A stretch of 64,000 bases of DNA from Streptomyces sp. NBC_01707 (GTDB taxonomy: Bacteria; Actinomycetota; Actinomycetes; Streptomycetales; Streptomycetaceae), in assembly GCF_041438805.1 (NCBI RefSeq), contig NZ_CP109190.1:8308001-8372000 (forward strand), given 5' to 3'. Shown here in pieces: positions 24,221 to 33,250 of this stretch; position 1 is the stretch's first letter; each line of letters opens with the position of its first letter. Below the pieces are notes generated by a model. The model searched no databases and was not told where the DNA came from. It saw only the letters and a list, made by a program, of their open reading frames with translations. The translations under genes and the position numbers were made by a program.

Positions 24221-25861
24221 ATGCCCCTGCGGAAACGTAAGGCGCAGCTGAAGACCCGGGCCGGGAAGGCGGCGGTCGACGGATACGGTGCGATGGATGC
24301 GCGCCTGCCCGTCAGCGAGCTGGCCAAGCAGTTGGTGCGCAAGGCCTTTCCCGACCACTGGTCCTTTCTCCTCGGCGAGATCGCCCTCTACTCGTTCGTC
24401 GTCCTGCTCCTCACCGGCGTGTACCTCACCCTGTTCTTCGACCCGAGCATGACGGAGAGCGTCTACACCGGTTCCTACGCGCCCCTGCAGGGCGTGAGGA
24501 TGACGCAGGCCTACACCACCACCCTCGCCATCAGCTTCGACGTGCGAGGAGGCCTGCTGATCCGTCAGATCCACCACTGGGCGGCACTCGTGTTCGTCGC
24601 CGCGATCTCCGTCCATTTGCTGCGGATCTTCTTCACCGGCGCCTTCCGTAAGCCGCGAGAGGCCAATTGGATCGTGGGCGTGACACTGTTCGTACTCGCG
24701 CTCCTCGAGGGATTCGCGGGCTACTCGCTGCCCGACGATCTGCTGTCCGGTACGGGCCTGAGGACGGCAGCCACCATTGTGGGGTCGATCCCCGTCGTCG
24801 GAACCTACGTGGAGATGTTCGTCTTCGGAGGGCAGTTCCCGGGCAACGACGTGATCCCTCGTCTGTACGCCGTGCACATCCTGCTCGTGCCCGGCCTGAT
24901 CGTGGCGCTGATCACCGCCCATCTCATGCTGGTGGCCTACCTCAAACACACCCACTGGGCGGGGCAGGGGAGGACCAACAGGAACGCCGTCGGTTCACCG
25001 GCCTTCCCGCAGTTCACCGCGAAGACCACGGGTTTCCTCCTCATGGTGTTCGGCGTACTGGCCCTGCTGGGCGGGCTCGCCCAGATCAACCCGGTATGGA
25101 ACTACGGTCCGTACCGCGCCGACCAGGTCTCCGGCGATGCGCAGCCGGACTGGTATGTCGGGTTCCTGGAGGGCGCGCTCCGGTTGATGCCGCCATGGGA
25201 GACCGACATCGCGGGTCACACCGTCATGTGGAATGTGTTCATTCCGACGCTCGTGCTGCCGGGCGTGGTCTTCACGCTGCTCTTCCTCTATCCCTTCTTC
25301 GAGCAGTGGGTGACGGGTGATCGCGGGGAGCACCATCTGTGCGACCGACCGCGCAACCGGCCGACCCGCACCGGGCTCGGCGTGGCGGCCATCGTCTTCT
25401 ACGCCGTTCTCCTGGTCGCCGGCGGCAACGACGTCGTCGCCTTCTCGTTCAGGGTTTCCATCGAGGTCATGACATGGATCCTCAGGATCGCGCTGGTCGT
25501 CGCCCCGCTCCTGGCGTTCGCGCTGACCAAGCGCCTCTGCCTCGCGCTTCAGATGCGGGACCGCCGCCGGCTGACCGAGGGCGAGGAGACCGGCCAGGTG
25601 ACCCAATCGGTGAACGGCGACCTCGCGGAGAGCCACCGCGGCCTGAGCCCGACAGCCCGCTACCGCATCCTGATGCGTGACGTCCCGACGCCCCTGGAGC
25701 TCCCGACGGAGGGCCCGGTCTCGCGTCGGCGACGGGTTCGGACCGCACTGAGCGGGTGGTACTACAGGGACTTCGTGGAGTTGCCGGCCACGGACGAGCA
25801 GCGGTCCCGGATCGCCGAGCGGACCGCGCCGCCGGATCCGGTTCGCGGGCCCGAGGACTGA
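24221..25861 (+). CDS. qcrB: Cytochrome b (QcrB-like) of a cytochrome bc complex
   Basis: About 546 residues with eight or nine membrane segments. Both haem b His pairs are visible: RQIHHWAALVFVAAISVHLL and YAVHILLVPGL with LITAHLMLVAYLKH. The Qo motif is PDWY in QPDWYVGFLEGALRLMP, the actinobacterial form of PEWY. The long C-terminal extension beyond the core (RYRILMRDVPTPLELP onward) is also typical of actinobacterial QcrB. It would oxidise menaquinol. No qcrC or qcrA gene is adjacent, so this is an orphan or second copy. Start uncertain: ATG 24221 has GGGAGAG upstream; GTG 24188 is also open. It converges on ctaF with only 9 bp between stops. Confidence 0.88.
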   Translation: MPLRKRKAQLKTRAGKAAVDGYGAMDARLPVSELAKQLVRKAFPDHWSFLLGEIALYSFVVLLLTGVYLTLFFDPSMTESVYTGSYAPLQGVRMTQAYTTTLAISFDVRGGLLIRQIHHWAALVFVAAISVHLLRIFFTGAFRKPREANWIVGVTLFVLALLEGFAGYSLPDDLLSGTGLRTAATIVGSIPVVGTYVEMFVFGGQFPGNDVIPRLYAVHILLVPGLIVALITAHLMLVAYLKHTHWAGQGRTNRNAVGSPAFPQFTAKTTGFLLMVFGVLALLGGLAQINPVWNYGPYRADQVSGDAQPDWYVGFLEGALRLMPPWETDIAGHTVMWNVFIPTLVLPGVVFTLLFLYPFFEQWVTGDRGEHHLCDRPRNRPTRTGLGVAAIVFYAVLLVAGGNDVVAFSFRVSIEVMTWILRIALVVAPLLAFALTKRLCLALQMRDRRRLTEGEETGQVTQSVNGDLAESHRGLSPTARYRILMRDVPTPLELPTEGPVSRRRRVRTALSGWYYRDFVELPATDEQRSRIAERTAPPDPVRGPED

Positions 25862-25870
25862 GAGCCGCCC

Positions 25871-26260
25871 TCAGCCCTGCACACGCGCGTACTGGAAGAC
25901 CATTCCGAACACCCCCGCCAGGGCCACGCCCATCCCGATCAGGAAGAGCCACAGACCGAACACCACACCGAGCGCGAGCAGGGCCGCCCCCGCGGCGGTC
26001 AGCGACGGCCAGATGCTGTGCGGAGAGAAGAAGTCCACCGGGCCGGACCGCTCATGGACCCTCCCGTCCCCGCGGTCCTCGGGGCGAAGTCCCTTCCTCC
26101 GGTAGTTGGTGGCGAAGAAGAACGCGACCAGCAGCGCCATGAGGAACGAGATGGTGAGCGCCGCCGTGCCCGTCGGATCCCGGGACCACACGGCGTAGAG
26201 AACATCGGTCACGAGAAAGAACCCCGCGACTCCGGCGAACAGAGTGGCCTCGATCTTCAT
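25871..26260 (-). CDS. ctaF: Cytochrome c oxidase subunit IV (CtaF-like)
   Basis: 129 residues with four hydrophobic segments (two near the N-terminus around [14 protein letters not shown] and [20 protein letters not shown], two near the C-terminus). The centre reads [19 protein letters not shown] and FFSPHSIWP, hallmarks of the actinobacterial subunit IV. It is an accessory subunit of the aa3 oxidase. Its ATG overlaps the ctaD stop in ATGA, so the two are translationally coupled. Confidence 0.9.
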   Translation of the reverse strand: MKIEATLFAGVAGFFLVTDVLYAVWSRDPTGTAALTISFLMALLVAFFFATNYRRKGLRPEDRGDGRVHERSGPVDFFSPHSIWPSLTAAGAALLALGVVFGLWLFLIGMGVALAGVFGMVFQYARVQG

Positions 26261-27966
26261 TCGCCCGACTCCTCCTCGGCGCCCGAGACGGAGTGGTACC
26301 CGCCTCGGGCGAGGACCGGCTTCTCGGTCAGGGGGTGGTGCAGGTCGAAGGCCGGCGAGTCGGAACGTACGCGGGGCAAAGCCCGGAAATTGTGCCTCGG
26401 GGGTGGACAGGAGGTCGCCCACTCCAGCGAACGGCCGAACCCCCACGGGTCGTCCACGTGAACCTTCGGTGCGTAACGGGTGGTGTGCCACACGTTGTAC
26501 AGGAACGGCAGTGTCGACAGGCCCAGCACGAAGGAGCCGATGGACGAGATCGTATTGAGCAAGGTGAAGCCGTCCGCTGCCAGATAGTCGGCGTAACGAC
26601 GAGGCATTCCGGCTTCCCCCAGCCAGTGCTGGACCAGAAAGGTCAGTTGAAAGCCGACGAACAAGGTCCAGAAATGGATACGCCCGATCCGTTCGTCCAG
26701 CATGCGGCCGGTGAACTTGGGCCACCAGAAATAGAAACCGCCGAACATCGCGAAGACCACTGTGCCGAAGAGCACGTAATGGAGGTGGGCGACGATGAAG
26801 TACGAGTCGGTGAGGTGGAAGTCCAGCGGGGGCGAGGCGATCAGTACCCCGCTGAGGCCGCCGAGGAGAAATGTCACGAGGAAGCCGATCGCCCAGAGCA
26901 TGGGTGTCTCGAACGTGATGCTGCCGTGCCACATGGTGCCGATCCAGTTGAAGAACTTGACACCGGTGGGCACGGCGATGATGAACGACATGGCGGAGAA
27001 GAACGGCAGGAGAACGGCTCCCGTGGCGAACATGTGATGAGCCCAGACAACCGCCGAGAGCATGGTGATGCTGATCGTGGCCATCACCATTCCGAAATAC
27101 CCGAACATCGGCTTCCGGCTGAACGCGGGAATGATCTCGCTCACCACTCCGAAGAAGGGCAACGCGACGATGTAGACCTCGGGATGGCCGAAGAACCAGA
27201 ACAGGTGCTGCCACAGCAGTGCCCCGCCGTTGGCGGAGTCGAAGACATGCGCACCGAACTTCCGGTCGGCTTCGAGGACGAGCAGCGTGGCGGCGAGCAC
27301 CGGAAACGCGAGCAGCGCGAGGATCGAGGTGAACAGAACGTTCCAGGTGAAGATCGGCATCCGGAACATGGTCATACCGGGAGCGCGCAGACAGACGATC
27401 GTGGTGATGAAATTGACCGATGCCAGGGTCGTGCTGACCCCCGACAGCACCAGGCCCATGGTCCAGAGATCGCCGCCGGCGCCGGGCGAGAAGACGGCAC
27501 TGTTCAGCGGGGCGTAGGCGAACCAGCCGAAGTGCGCCGCGCCGCCGGGCACCACGAATCCGGACACCACGATGATTCCGCCGAACAGGAAGAGCCAGTA
27601 GGTGAGCGCGTTCAGGCGGGGGAAGGCCACGTCGGGCGCGCCGATCTGCAGCGGCATGATGGCGTTCGCGAAGCCGCCGAACATCGGCGTGGCGAACAGC
27701 AGCATCATGATGGTGCCGTGGATCGTGAACAGCTGGTTGTACTGTTCCGCGCTGACCATCTGAAGTCCTGGCCGGGCCAGCTCCGCCCGCATGAGCATGG
27801 CCAGCACTCCGCCCAGCAGGAAGAACCCGAACGCGGTGACCATGTAGAGATTGCCGATGACCTTGTGGTCCGTGGTCGTCAGCCACCCCATGAGTCTCAC
27901 ACCGGCAGCGATGCGCTTGTTGGCCACCGGCGCGGCCGGTGCGGCGTCCTGCAGGTCTTGCGCCAT
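26257..27966 (-). CDS. ctaD: Cytochrome c oxidase subunit I
   Basis: 569 residues, 12 membrane segments expected. Haem and copper ligands are in conserved blocks: [15 protein letters not shown] (low-spin haem His), [16 protein letters not shown] (CuB His and Tyr), [13 protein letters not shown] (CuB His pair), and [11 protein letters not shown] (haem a and a3 His). It reduces O2 to water while pumping protons. The ATG has GGAG 5 nt upstream. It pairs with ctaF, but ctaC (subunit II, CuA) and ctaE (subunit III) are absent here, so it must borrow them from elsewhere or act as a paralogue with changed partners. Confidence 0.95.
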   Translation of the reverse strand: MAQDLQDAAPAAPVANKRIAAGVRLMGWLTTTDHKVIGNLYMVTAFGFFLLGGVLAMLMRAELARPGLQMVSAEQYNQLFTIHGTIMMLLFATPMFGGFANAIMPLQIGAPDVAFPRLNALTYWLFLFGGIIVVSGFVVPGGAAHFGWFAYAPLNSAVFSPGAGGDLWTMGLVLSGVSTTLASVNFITTIVCLRAPGMTMFRMPIFTWNVLFTSILALLAFPVLAATLLVLEADRKFGAHVFDSANGGALLWQHLFWFFGHPEVYIVALPFFGVVSEIIPAFSRKPMFGYFGMVMATISITMLSAVVWAHHMFATGAVLLPFFSAMSFIIAVPTGVKFFNWIGTMWHGSITFETPMLWAIGFLVTFLLGGLSGVLIASPPLDFHLTDSYFIVAHLHYVLFGTVVFAMFGGFYFWWPKFTGRMLDERIGRIHFWTLFVGFQLTFLVQHWLGEAGMPRRYADYLAADGFTLLNTISSIGSFVLGLSTLPFLYNVWHTTRYAPKVHVDDPWGFGRSLEWATSCPPPRHNFRALPRVRSDSPAFDLHHPLTEKPVLARGGYHSVSGAEEESGE

Positions 27967-28193
27967 CGGTTCTCCGTCCCTCCCGGTTGACTCGATGGTG
28001 GAGCCTGCGGGCAGGGACGGCCGTACGACTGGCGGTGTCACCCTCGAATTTCACCGGATCACCGGTGCTCCGCGCGGGCGTCCCGGGGTCCTGCCGGACG
28101 CTCCCGACGGATCTCGTCACCGGGCGAAGTCCGATGTGACACGCGGAACTGATCGGTGGCCGCCTCGTTCCGCGCAACCGGCACCGCAAGGAC

Positions 28194-29687
28194 TCATCGC
28201 CGTGGGGATGCCAGGTAGACGGCGAGGTCCGTGCCCCCGCGCAGCGGCGGCACGGTCTCGGGCCGCCAGGCGCGGGCGTAGGAGGGTGGCTTGTGCCCGG
28301 GAGCGACGATCACCGCGACAGGCGTGTGACGGGCTGCCGCGCGCAGACCTTCGGCGGTGATGCTCCCGTCGTGGCCGCCGATCTGTCGTGACGCGCAGCC
28401 GGCGTAGTAGCCGATCGGCACCGCGTCGAAGCCGGTGACCACGCAGGGTGGGCGTACTCCCAGAACGTGCAGCCGGTCGGCGATCGCCGTGTACTCCTGT
28501 CGTGCCACCCGGCTGCGTGCGACGACATGGCCGAGTACCCAGTACTGGACGGCGAAGTGACCGGCCAGGGCGTACGCGAGCAACACGGCGACCGTCGGCC
28601 GCCACCCGGGTCGGGCGGAGGTGTACAGACCGCGCAGGCACTCGGCGACGGGAAGCGCCAGCAGAGCGTAGGTGGGAAGCAGGAACCGGGGGGCGGCGTA
28701 GTCGATCATGAACAGGTAGGGGGTCGCCATGGACGCCGCGACCAGGGTCGTGAGGACGGCGGCGGAGCGGCGCGGCCCGGCGGCGATGATGCCGCCGGCC
28801 GTGAGCAGCGGCAGCGCGAACCACCACGCCGCGGTGACCGGGTGCTTCCAGGGCACATCGCACGGCCGGCACAGAGTCCGCCCGTCCAAGGCTCGAATCT
28901 GATCGTCGACGGCGAGGTGCCGGCCCAGGCCGCCCTGGATCTCGCTGGCGCGGTGCAACCGGGCTGACACGCCGCCGTAGTGCAGCTGGGCTTCGATGAT
29001 CCACGGCGCCGAGCCGAGGAGAAGGGCGGCCACGAGCACGGCGAGCACGGCCGGACGCCGCCAGCCCGGGACCGCCACGGCTGCCACGGCCAGCGGCAGG
29101 ACCAGGTAGCAGGCGTCCGAAGGTCGCATGAGGGCGACCAGGACCACACCGGCGCCGAGGCCGGCGAGCGCCTTGCCGTCGGTCGTCTCCCTGACGGCGC
29201 GTAGGAAGCAGCCCACCGCCGCCAGCGAACCCAGGGCGCACCACAGGTTGGGCATCGCCATCGGGCCGTAGTAGAGGGTGATCCACAGCCCGGCGAACAT
29301 CGCACCCGCCCCGGCGAGAACCGCGGGTGGCAGAAGGCGACGCCAGACCCACAGGGCGACGAAGAGCCCGAATCCGGAGCACAGCGCCAGATAGACGTGG
29401 AGTGCGGTCGTGGAGGAGGTCAGCGCGGCCACCGGAGCGACCAGATACGAAATTCCCCGGGCCCGGGGCGCACTGAAGAACGCGGCCGGAACATCCCGGC
29501 TGACCTGGCTGACGTAGACGGTCTCGTCCCAGCCGAGTCCGGAGCCGGGCACCACCAGCACCAACTGGACCAGAACGAAGGCGGCGGCGACGGACGCCAG
29601 CCAGGGAAAGGCACGGCTGTGCGCGTTGTCGGCATGGCTGAGCCGCATCTGCGCCACTCGCGGGCCGACGGCGAGTCGGTCAGGCAT
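28194..29687 (-). CDS. GT-C-type polytopic membrane glycosyltransferase
   Basis: 497 residues with about 10-12 membrane segments. The first external loop has GWDETVYVSQVSRD, with the acidic pair typical of GT-C glycosyltransferases (PMT/ArnT/DPM-dependent type). A soluble C-terminal domain follows the last membrane segment (from about residue 385; GVRPPCVVTGFDAVPIGYY). Such enzymes move sugar from a polyprenyl-phosphate donor to an acceptor outside the membrane. The acceptor is unknown. ATG 29687 is preceded by GGAGGA at 7 nt. It is separate from its neighbours and no polysaccharide genes are nearby. Confidence 0.75.
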   Translation of the reverse strand: MPDRLAVGPRVAQMRLSHADNAHSRAFPWLASVAAAFVLVQLVLVVPGSGLGWDETVYVSQVSRDVPAAFFSAPRARGISYLVAPVAALTSSTTALHVYLALCSGFGLFVALWVWRRLLPPAVLAGAGAMFAGLWITLYYGPMAMPNLWCALGSLAAVGCFLRAVRETTDGKALAGLGAGVVLVALMRPSDACYLVLPLAVAAVAVPGWRRPAVLAVLVAALLLGSAPWIIEAQLHYGGVSARLHRASEIQGGLGRHLAVDDQIRALDGRTLCRPCDVPWKHPVTAAWWFALPLLTAGGIIAAGPRRSAAVLTTLVAASMATPYLFMIDYAAPRFLLPTYALLALPVAECLRGLYTSARPGWRPTVAVLLAYALAGHFAVQYWVLGHVVARSRVARQEYTAIADRLHVLGVRPPCVVTGFDAVPIGYYAGCASRQIGGHDGSITAEGLRAAARHTPVAVIVAPGHKPPSYARAWRPETVPPLRGGTDLAVYLASPRR

Positions 29688-29879
29688 GGATCAGTCCTCC
29701 ACGGCAACGGACAGCGGGCCGGGCTCTGTGCGCAACTCTGCGAGTGCCTGGAGCGACCGGCCAACGTTGATCGGCCATGTGGAGCACACGCCGTGCCGGG
29801 CGTGCGGTGGAGGAGTGGCTGACGGCTCACCCGGCGGTCACGGGGTCATCCGTCGGGCGGCGGGACGGGGCCCGCCCGG

Positions 29880-29999
29880 CTCGGTGGACCTGTTCGACCC
29901 GGAGGCGGTCGTCCTGGGCGGGATGTTGCGAGGGCTCATGCCGTGGCGCGATGGTCCTCGGACGTCCGCTCACCGCCCGGGTGGTGCACGGGGACCCCG
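29880..29999 (+). pseudogene. Remnant of a ROK-family repressor (C-terminal fragment)
   Basis: One frame reads VDLFDPEAVVLGGMLRGLMP, the conserved C-terminal LVNLFDPEVVVLGG block of ROK regulators and sugar kinases, with nothing recognisable either side in the same frame. No start or ribosome site. It sits at the outer edge of the xylose/xyloglucan locus, where ROK XylR-type regulators are often found. Confidence 0.5.
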
Positions 30000-30000
30000 T

Positions 30001-30033
30001 CGCCGGACAGGCCTGCATCAGGCCCGTCCGGCG
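30001..30033 (-). terminator. 15-bp hairpin after the GH1 gene
   Basis: CGCCGGACAGGCCTG and CAGGCCCGTCCGGCG flank CAT with a single mismatch, 7 bp beyond the stop codon of the minus-strand beta-glucosidase gene. It terminates the importer operon. Confidence 0.85.
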
Positions 30034-30040
30034 ACAGCGT

Positions 30041-31420
30041 CTAGGACCGGTGCGCGGCGATCAGCCGCTGATACCAGCGATAGCTGTCCTTCGGGGTCCG
30101 CTCCTGGGTGTCGTAGTCGACCCGGATGATCCCGAACCGCTTCGCGTAGCCCAGTGCCCACTCGAAGTTGTCCAGCAGCGACCAGACGTAGTAGCCGCGT
30201 ACGTCGACACCGGCGTCCATCGCCGCCTTCAGAGCCGTCAGGTGACTCTGCAGGTAGCTCACCCGGTCGGCATCGCGGACGGCACCGTCCGGGCCGACGG
30301 TGTCGAACTCGGCGGAGCCGTTCTCGGTGATGTGCACCGGCGGAAGGGCGTCACCGTACGTCCGCTTCAGCGCGGTCAGCAGATCGGTGAAGGACTCGGG
30401 GACGACCGGCCAGCCCATCGCCGTGCGCCGGACGCCCGGGTACTCCGTCTCGGTGTACCGGTTGTCCGTGGCGACCCGCAGCGCCGGGTCGGCCTCGCGG
30501 TAGGGGGCGGCGGCGACCACGATGGGGCGGTAGTAGTTGATGCCCAGGAAGTCCAGCGGCTGGGAGATCAGCTCCAGGTCGCCCTCACGGCGGAAGTCCT
30601 GCGCGGTGATCAGCTCGCCCCAAGTCTCCTCGTCGGTCGCCGGGTAGCGGCCGGCGAGGATCGGCTCGGTCCACACCAGGTTGTGCTGGGTGTCGGCGCG
30701 GACGACGGCGGCGAGGTCGGCGTCCGATTCGGTGGCCGGGACGTTGCGGTCCAGGTTGAGTGTGATCCCTGCCTCGCGGACACCCGCGGCGCGCAGTGCG
30801 TTCATAGCCAGGCCGTGACCGACGAGCAGATGGTGCGCGGCGGCCAGCGCCCCGGTGCCCTCCTTGGCACCCGGTGCGTGCCTGCCCACGGAGTAGCCGA
30901 GGAAGGCGCTGCACCACGGCTCGTTGAGCGTGATCCAGCGCGGCACCCGGTCGCCGAGGTGCTCGGCGACGATCGACGCGTACTCACCGAACCGCTCCGC
31001 GGTCTCCCGTACCCGCCAGCCGCCCCGGTCCTCCAGCGCCTGGGGCAGGTCCCAGTGGTAGAGGGTGGCGGCCGGCTCGATGCCGGCTTCGAGCAGTGAA
31101 TCGACGAGCCGGGAGTAGAAGTCCAGGCCCTTCCGGTTGGCCGGCCCGCTGCCGTCGGGCTGGATCCGCGGCCAGGCGATGGAGAAGCGGTACGACTCCA
31201 CTCCCAGGTCGCGAAGGAGCGCGATGTCCTCGGGGTAGCGGTGGTAGTGGTCGCAGGCCACGTCACCTGTGTCGCCGCCGTCCGTCCTGCCGGGCGTGTG
31301 ACTGTAGGTGTCCCAGATGGAGGGGCCGCGGCCGTCCTCCTGCGCGGCACCTTCGATCTGGTACGAAGCCGTTGCCGCGCCGAAGACGAATCCGGGCGGG
31401 AAGGCGGGGAACTCACTCAT
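30041..31420 (-). CDS. GH1 beta-glucosidase
   Basis: 459 residues, no signal peptide, hence cytoplasmic. The GH1 signature FVFGAATASYQIEGA is at the N-terminus; acid/base Glu167 is in TLNEPW and the nucleophile Glu366 in ITENGS; YYVWSLLDNFEWALGY is the C-terminal GH1 block. It hydrolyses beta-glucosides imported by the three genes upstream in the same operon. With the divergent GH31 alpha-xylosidase it could strip and then cut xylosylated cello-oligosaccharides. Cellobiose (ceb-bglC type) use is an alternative reading of the same gene order. ATG 31420 is preceded by AAGG at 6 nt; a GTG one codon earlier is possible. Confidence 0.93.
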   Translation of the reverse strand: MSEFPAFPPGFVFGAATASYQIEGAAQEDGRGPSIWDTYSHTPGRTDGGDTGDVACDHYHRYPEDIALLRDLGVESYRFSIAWPRIQPDGSGPANRKGLDFYSRLVDSLLEAGIEPAATLYHWDLPQALEDRGGWRVRETAERFGEYASIVAEHLGDRVPRWITLNEPWCSAFLGYSVGRHAPGAKEGTGALAAAHHLLVGHGLAMNALRAAGVREAGITLNLDRNVPATESDADLAAVVRADTQHNLVWTEPILAGRYPATDEETWGELITAQDFRREGDLELISQPLDFLGINYYRPIVVAAAPYREADPALRVATDNRYTETEYPGVRRTAMGWPVVPESFTDLLTALKRTYGDALPPVHITENGSAEFDTVGPDGAVRDADRVSYLQSHLTALKAAMDAGVDVRGYYVWSLLDNFEWALGYAKRFGIIRVDYDTQERTPKDSYRWYQRLIAAHRS

Positions 31421-31428
31421 CACGGACC

Positions 31429-32286
31429 TTACTTGACGGAGCCGCCGGAGATACCGGCAGCGATGTACTTCTGGGCGAGGACGAGCAGGATCGCCGCGGG
31501 GATCGCGGACAGCACGGCCGCGGCCATGACCGAACCCCAGTCACCGACGTGCGCGCCGATGTACTGGTAGATGCCCAGAGTGATCGGCTTGACGTCGTCG
31601 GTCGTGTTCAGCGTGAGGGCGAACATGAAGTCGCTCCACGCGTAAAGGAACGAGAACAGACCGGCGGTGATCAGCGAGTTGCGGCTCATCGGCAGCACGA
31701 CCTGGACGAAGGTACGGAAGCGTCCCGCACCGTCGACCTCGGCGGCCTCGATGACCTCGCGCGGGATGGCCACCATGAACGAGCGCATCAGCACGATTGC
31801 GAACGGGATGCCCAGCGAGGAGTCCGCCAGCATGAGGCCGAAGTACGAGTTGACCAGCCCGAGGTCCACGTATGCGCTGTAGAGGGCGTTGGCGATGACG
31901 ATGCCCGGGACCATCTGGGTGATGAGCGTGCCGAAGACGATCAACTTGGTGCCCGGCAGCTTGAACTGGGCGAGCGCGTAGGCGGCGGGCGCGGAGATGG
32001 CCAGACAGATGACGACGGCGCCGAGTGCGACGGCCAGCGAGGTCAGCAGGTTGGTGCCCTGCTCACCGATGGCCGAGCTGAATCCGGACAGATCCAGACT
32101 GTGCGGGATCGCGTCCACCTCCAGCAGCCCGGACTCGGGTTGCAGCGCGGTGTTGATCATCCAGTAGAGCGGGAAGAGCATCACGCAGAGGATGGCGAGG
32201 CCCGCGATCATGGAGCCCCAGCGGCGCCTCGGCCTGTTCCGGTCGGCCTGCGACGGGACGGCGGGGGTGTGGGTGATGGTCGCCAT
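31429..32286 (-). CDS. Sugar ABC transporter permease, MalG-type
   Basis: 285-residue membrane subunit with about six hydrophobic segments. The permease loop is VIEAAEVDGAGRFRTFVQVV. It pairs with the upstream permease to form the channel of a CUT1 importer. ATG 32286 has GGGGAAG 8 nt upstream and begins 5 bp after the stop of the partner gene. An ATPase gene is absent, as usual for actinobacterial CUT1 systems that share the MsiK ATPase encoded elsewhere. Confidence 0.92.
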   Translation of the reverse strand: MATITHTPAVPSQADRNRPRRRWGSMIAGLAILCVMLFPLYWMINTALQPESGLLEVDAIPHSLDLSGFSSAIGEQGTNLLTSLAVALGAVVICLAISAPAAYALAQFKLPGTKLIVFGTLITQMVPGIVIANALYSAYVDLGLVNSYFGLMLADSSLGIPFAIVLMRSFMVAIPREVIEAAEVDGAGRFRTFVQVVLPMSRNSLITAGLFSFLYAWSDFMFALTLNTTDDVKPITLGIYQYIGAHVGDWGSVMAAAVLSAIPAAILLVLAQKYIAAGISGGSVK

Positions 32287-32291
32287 TCCGG

Positions 32292-33239
32292 TCACTTCCC
32301 CTCGTTGCGGTTGGCCCGCAGGTAGAACACCGCGAAGACGGCGGATATCAGGATCAGGATGTTGCCGACCACGGCACCGGCTCCGAAGTCCAGCGAGACG
32401 AAGGAGTTCTGATAGGTCAGGGTGCCCAGGGTCTGGGTGGAGTCGGCGGGTCCGCCGTCGGTGAGGGCCAGGATCAGATCGAGGATCTTGACGGTGGACA
32501 TGAAGCCGAGCACCAGGACCACGGTGATGACGGGCTTGAGCAGCGGCAGGGTGATGGACCGGAAGGTCCGCCACGCGGATGCGCCGTCGAGCGCGGCGGC
32601 CTCGTACAGCTCCTTGGGTACCTCTTGGAGTCCGCCGTAGAGGATCACCATGTTGAACGGGATGCCGATCCAGATGTTGACCAGGACGACGGAGACCAGG
32701 GCCATGCTCGTGCTGGTCAGCCACGGTGTGTCACCGAGGCCGAAGATACCGAGGAAGGAGTTGAGGACACCGGTGTCCTGGTCGAGGATGCGCCGCCAGA
32801 CGATGCCGGAGACGACCATCGGGACCAGCCACGGCAGCAGGATCAGTGAGCGCAGCACGCCGTTGAGCGGGAACCGCTTGGTGAAGAACACCGCCAGCGC
32901 CAGACCGATGCAGAACTGGCCGATCAGCGAACCGATGGTGAAGAGGATGGTCTGCAGGAGAGCCTTGCCGAACAGGTCGTCCTGGAAGACGTTCTTCCAG
33001 TTGTCGAACCCGTTGAACGGGGCCTTGCCGGTGAAGAAGGTGGACGGCGAGTAGTCCTGGAAACTCATCACGACGTTGCGGACGAGCGGGTAGCCGAAGA
33101 ACAGCAGCATGAACACGACCGCGGGGGCGAGGAAGCCCCACTGGGCGAGCTTCCTGCGGCGCTTGGCCCTCAGCGGGTCAGGAGTCCTCGTCCTCGTGGC
33201 GATCGGCGCGACGGGCGCGGGAGCAGTGGTGGTCGACAT
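32292..33239 (-). CDS. Sugar ABC transporter permease, MalF-type
   Basis: 315-residue membrane subunit. A basic N-terminal stretch (PLRAKRRRKLAQWG) precedes the first hydrophobic segment FLAPAVVFMLLFFGYPLV, the usual MalF-type opening. The ATPase-contact loop is LYEAAALDGASAWRTFRSIT. It partners the permease encoded next. It sits 11 bp after the binding-protein gene, so all three are in one transcript. Confidence 0.93.
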   Translation of the reverse strand: MSTTTAPAPVAPIATRTRTPDPLRAKRRRKLAQWGFLAPAVVFMLLFFGYPLVRNVVMSFQDYSPSTFFTGKAPFNGFDNWKNVFQDDLFGKALLQTILFTIGSLIGQFCIGLALAVFFTKRFPLNGVLRSLILLPWLVPMVVSGIVWRRILDQDTGVLNSFLGIFGLGDTPWLTSTSMALVSVVLVNIWIGIPFNMVILYGGLQEVPKELYEAAALDGASAWRTFRSITLPLLKPVITVVLVLGFMSTVKILDLILALTDGGPADSTQTLGTLTYQNSFVSLDFGAGAVVGNILILISAVFAVFYLRANRNEGK

Positions 33240-33250
33240 GTTCAGTTACC

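Noticed and set aside
26293..27990. 565-codon plus-strand frame opposite ctaD
   Set aside because: Product is Glu/Gly/His-rich low complexity; the minus strand encodes an unmistakable cytochrome oxidase subunit I.
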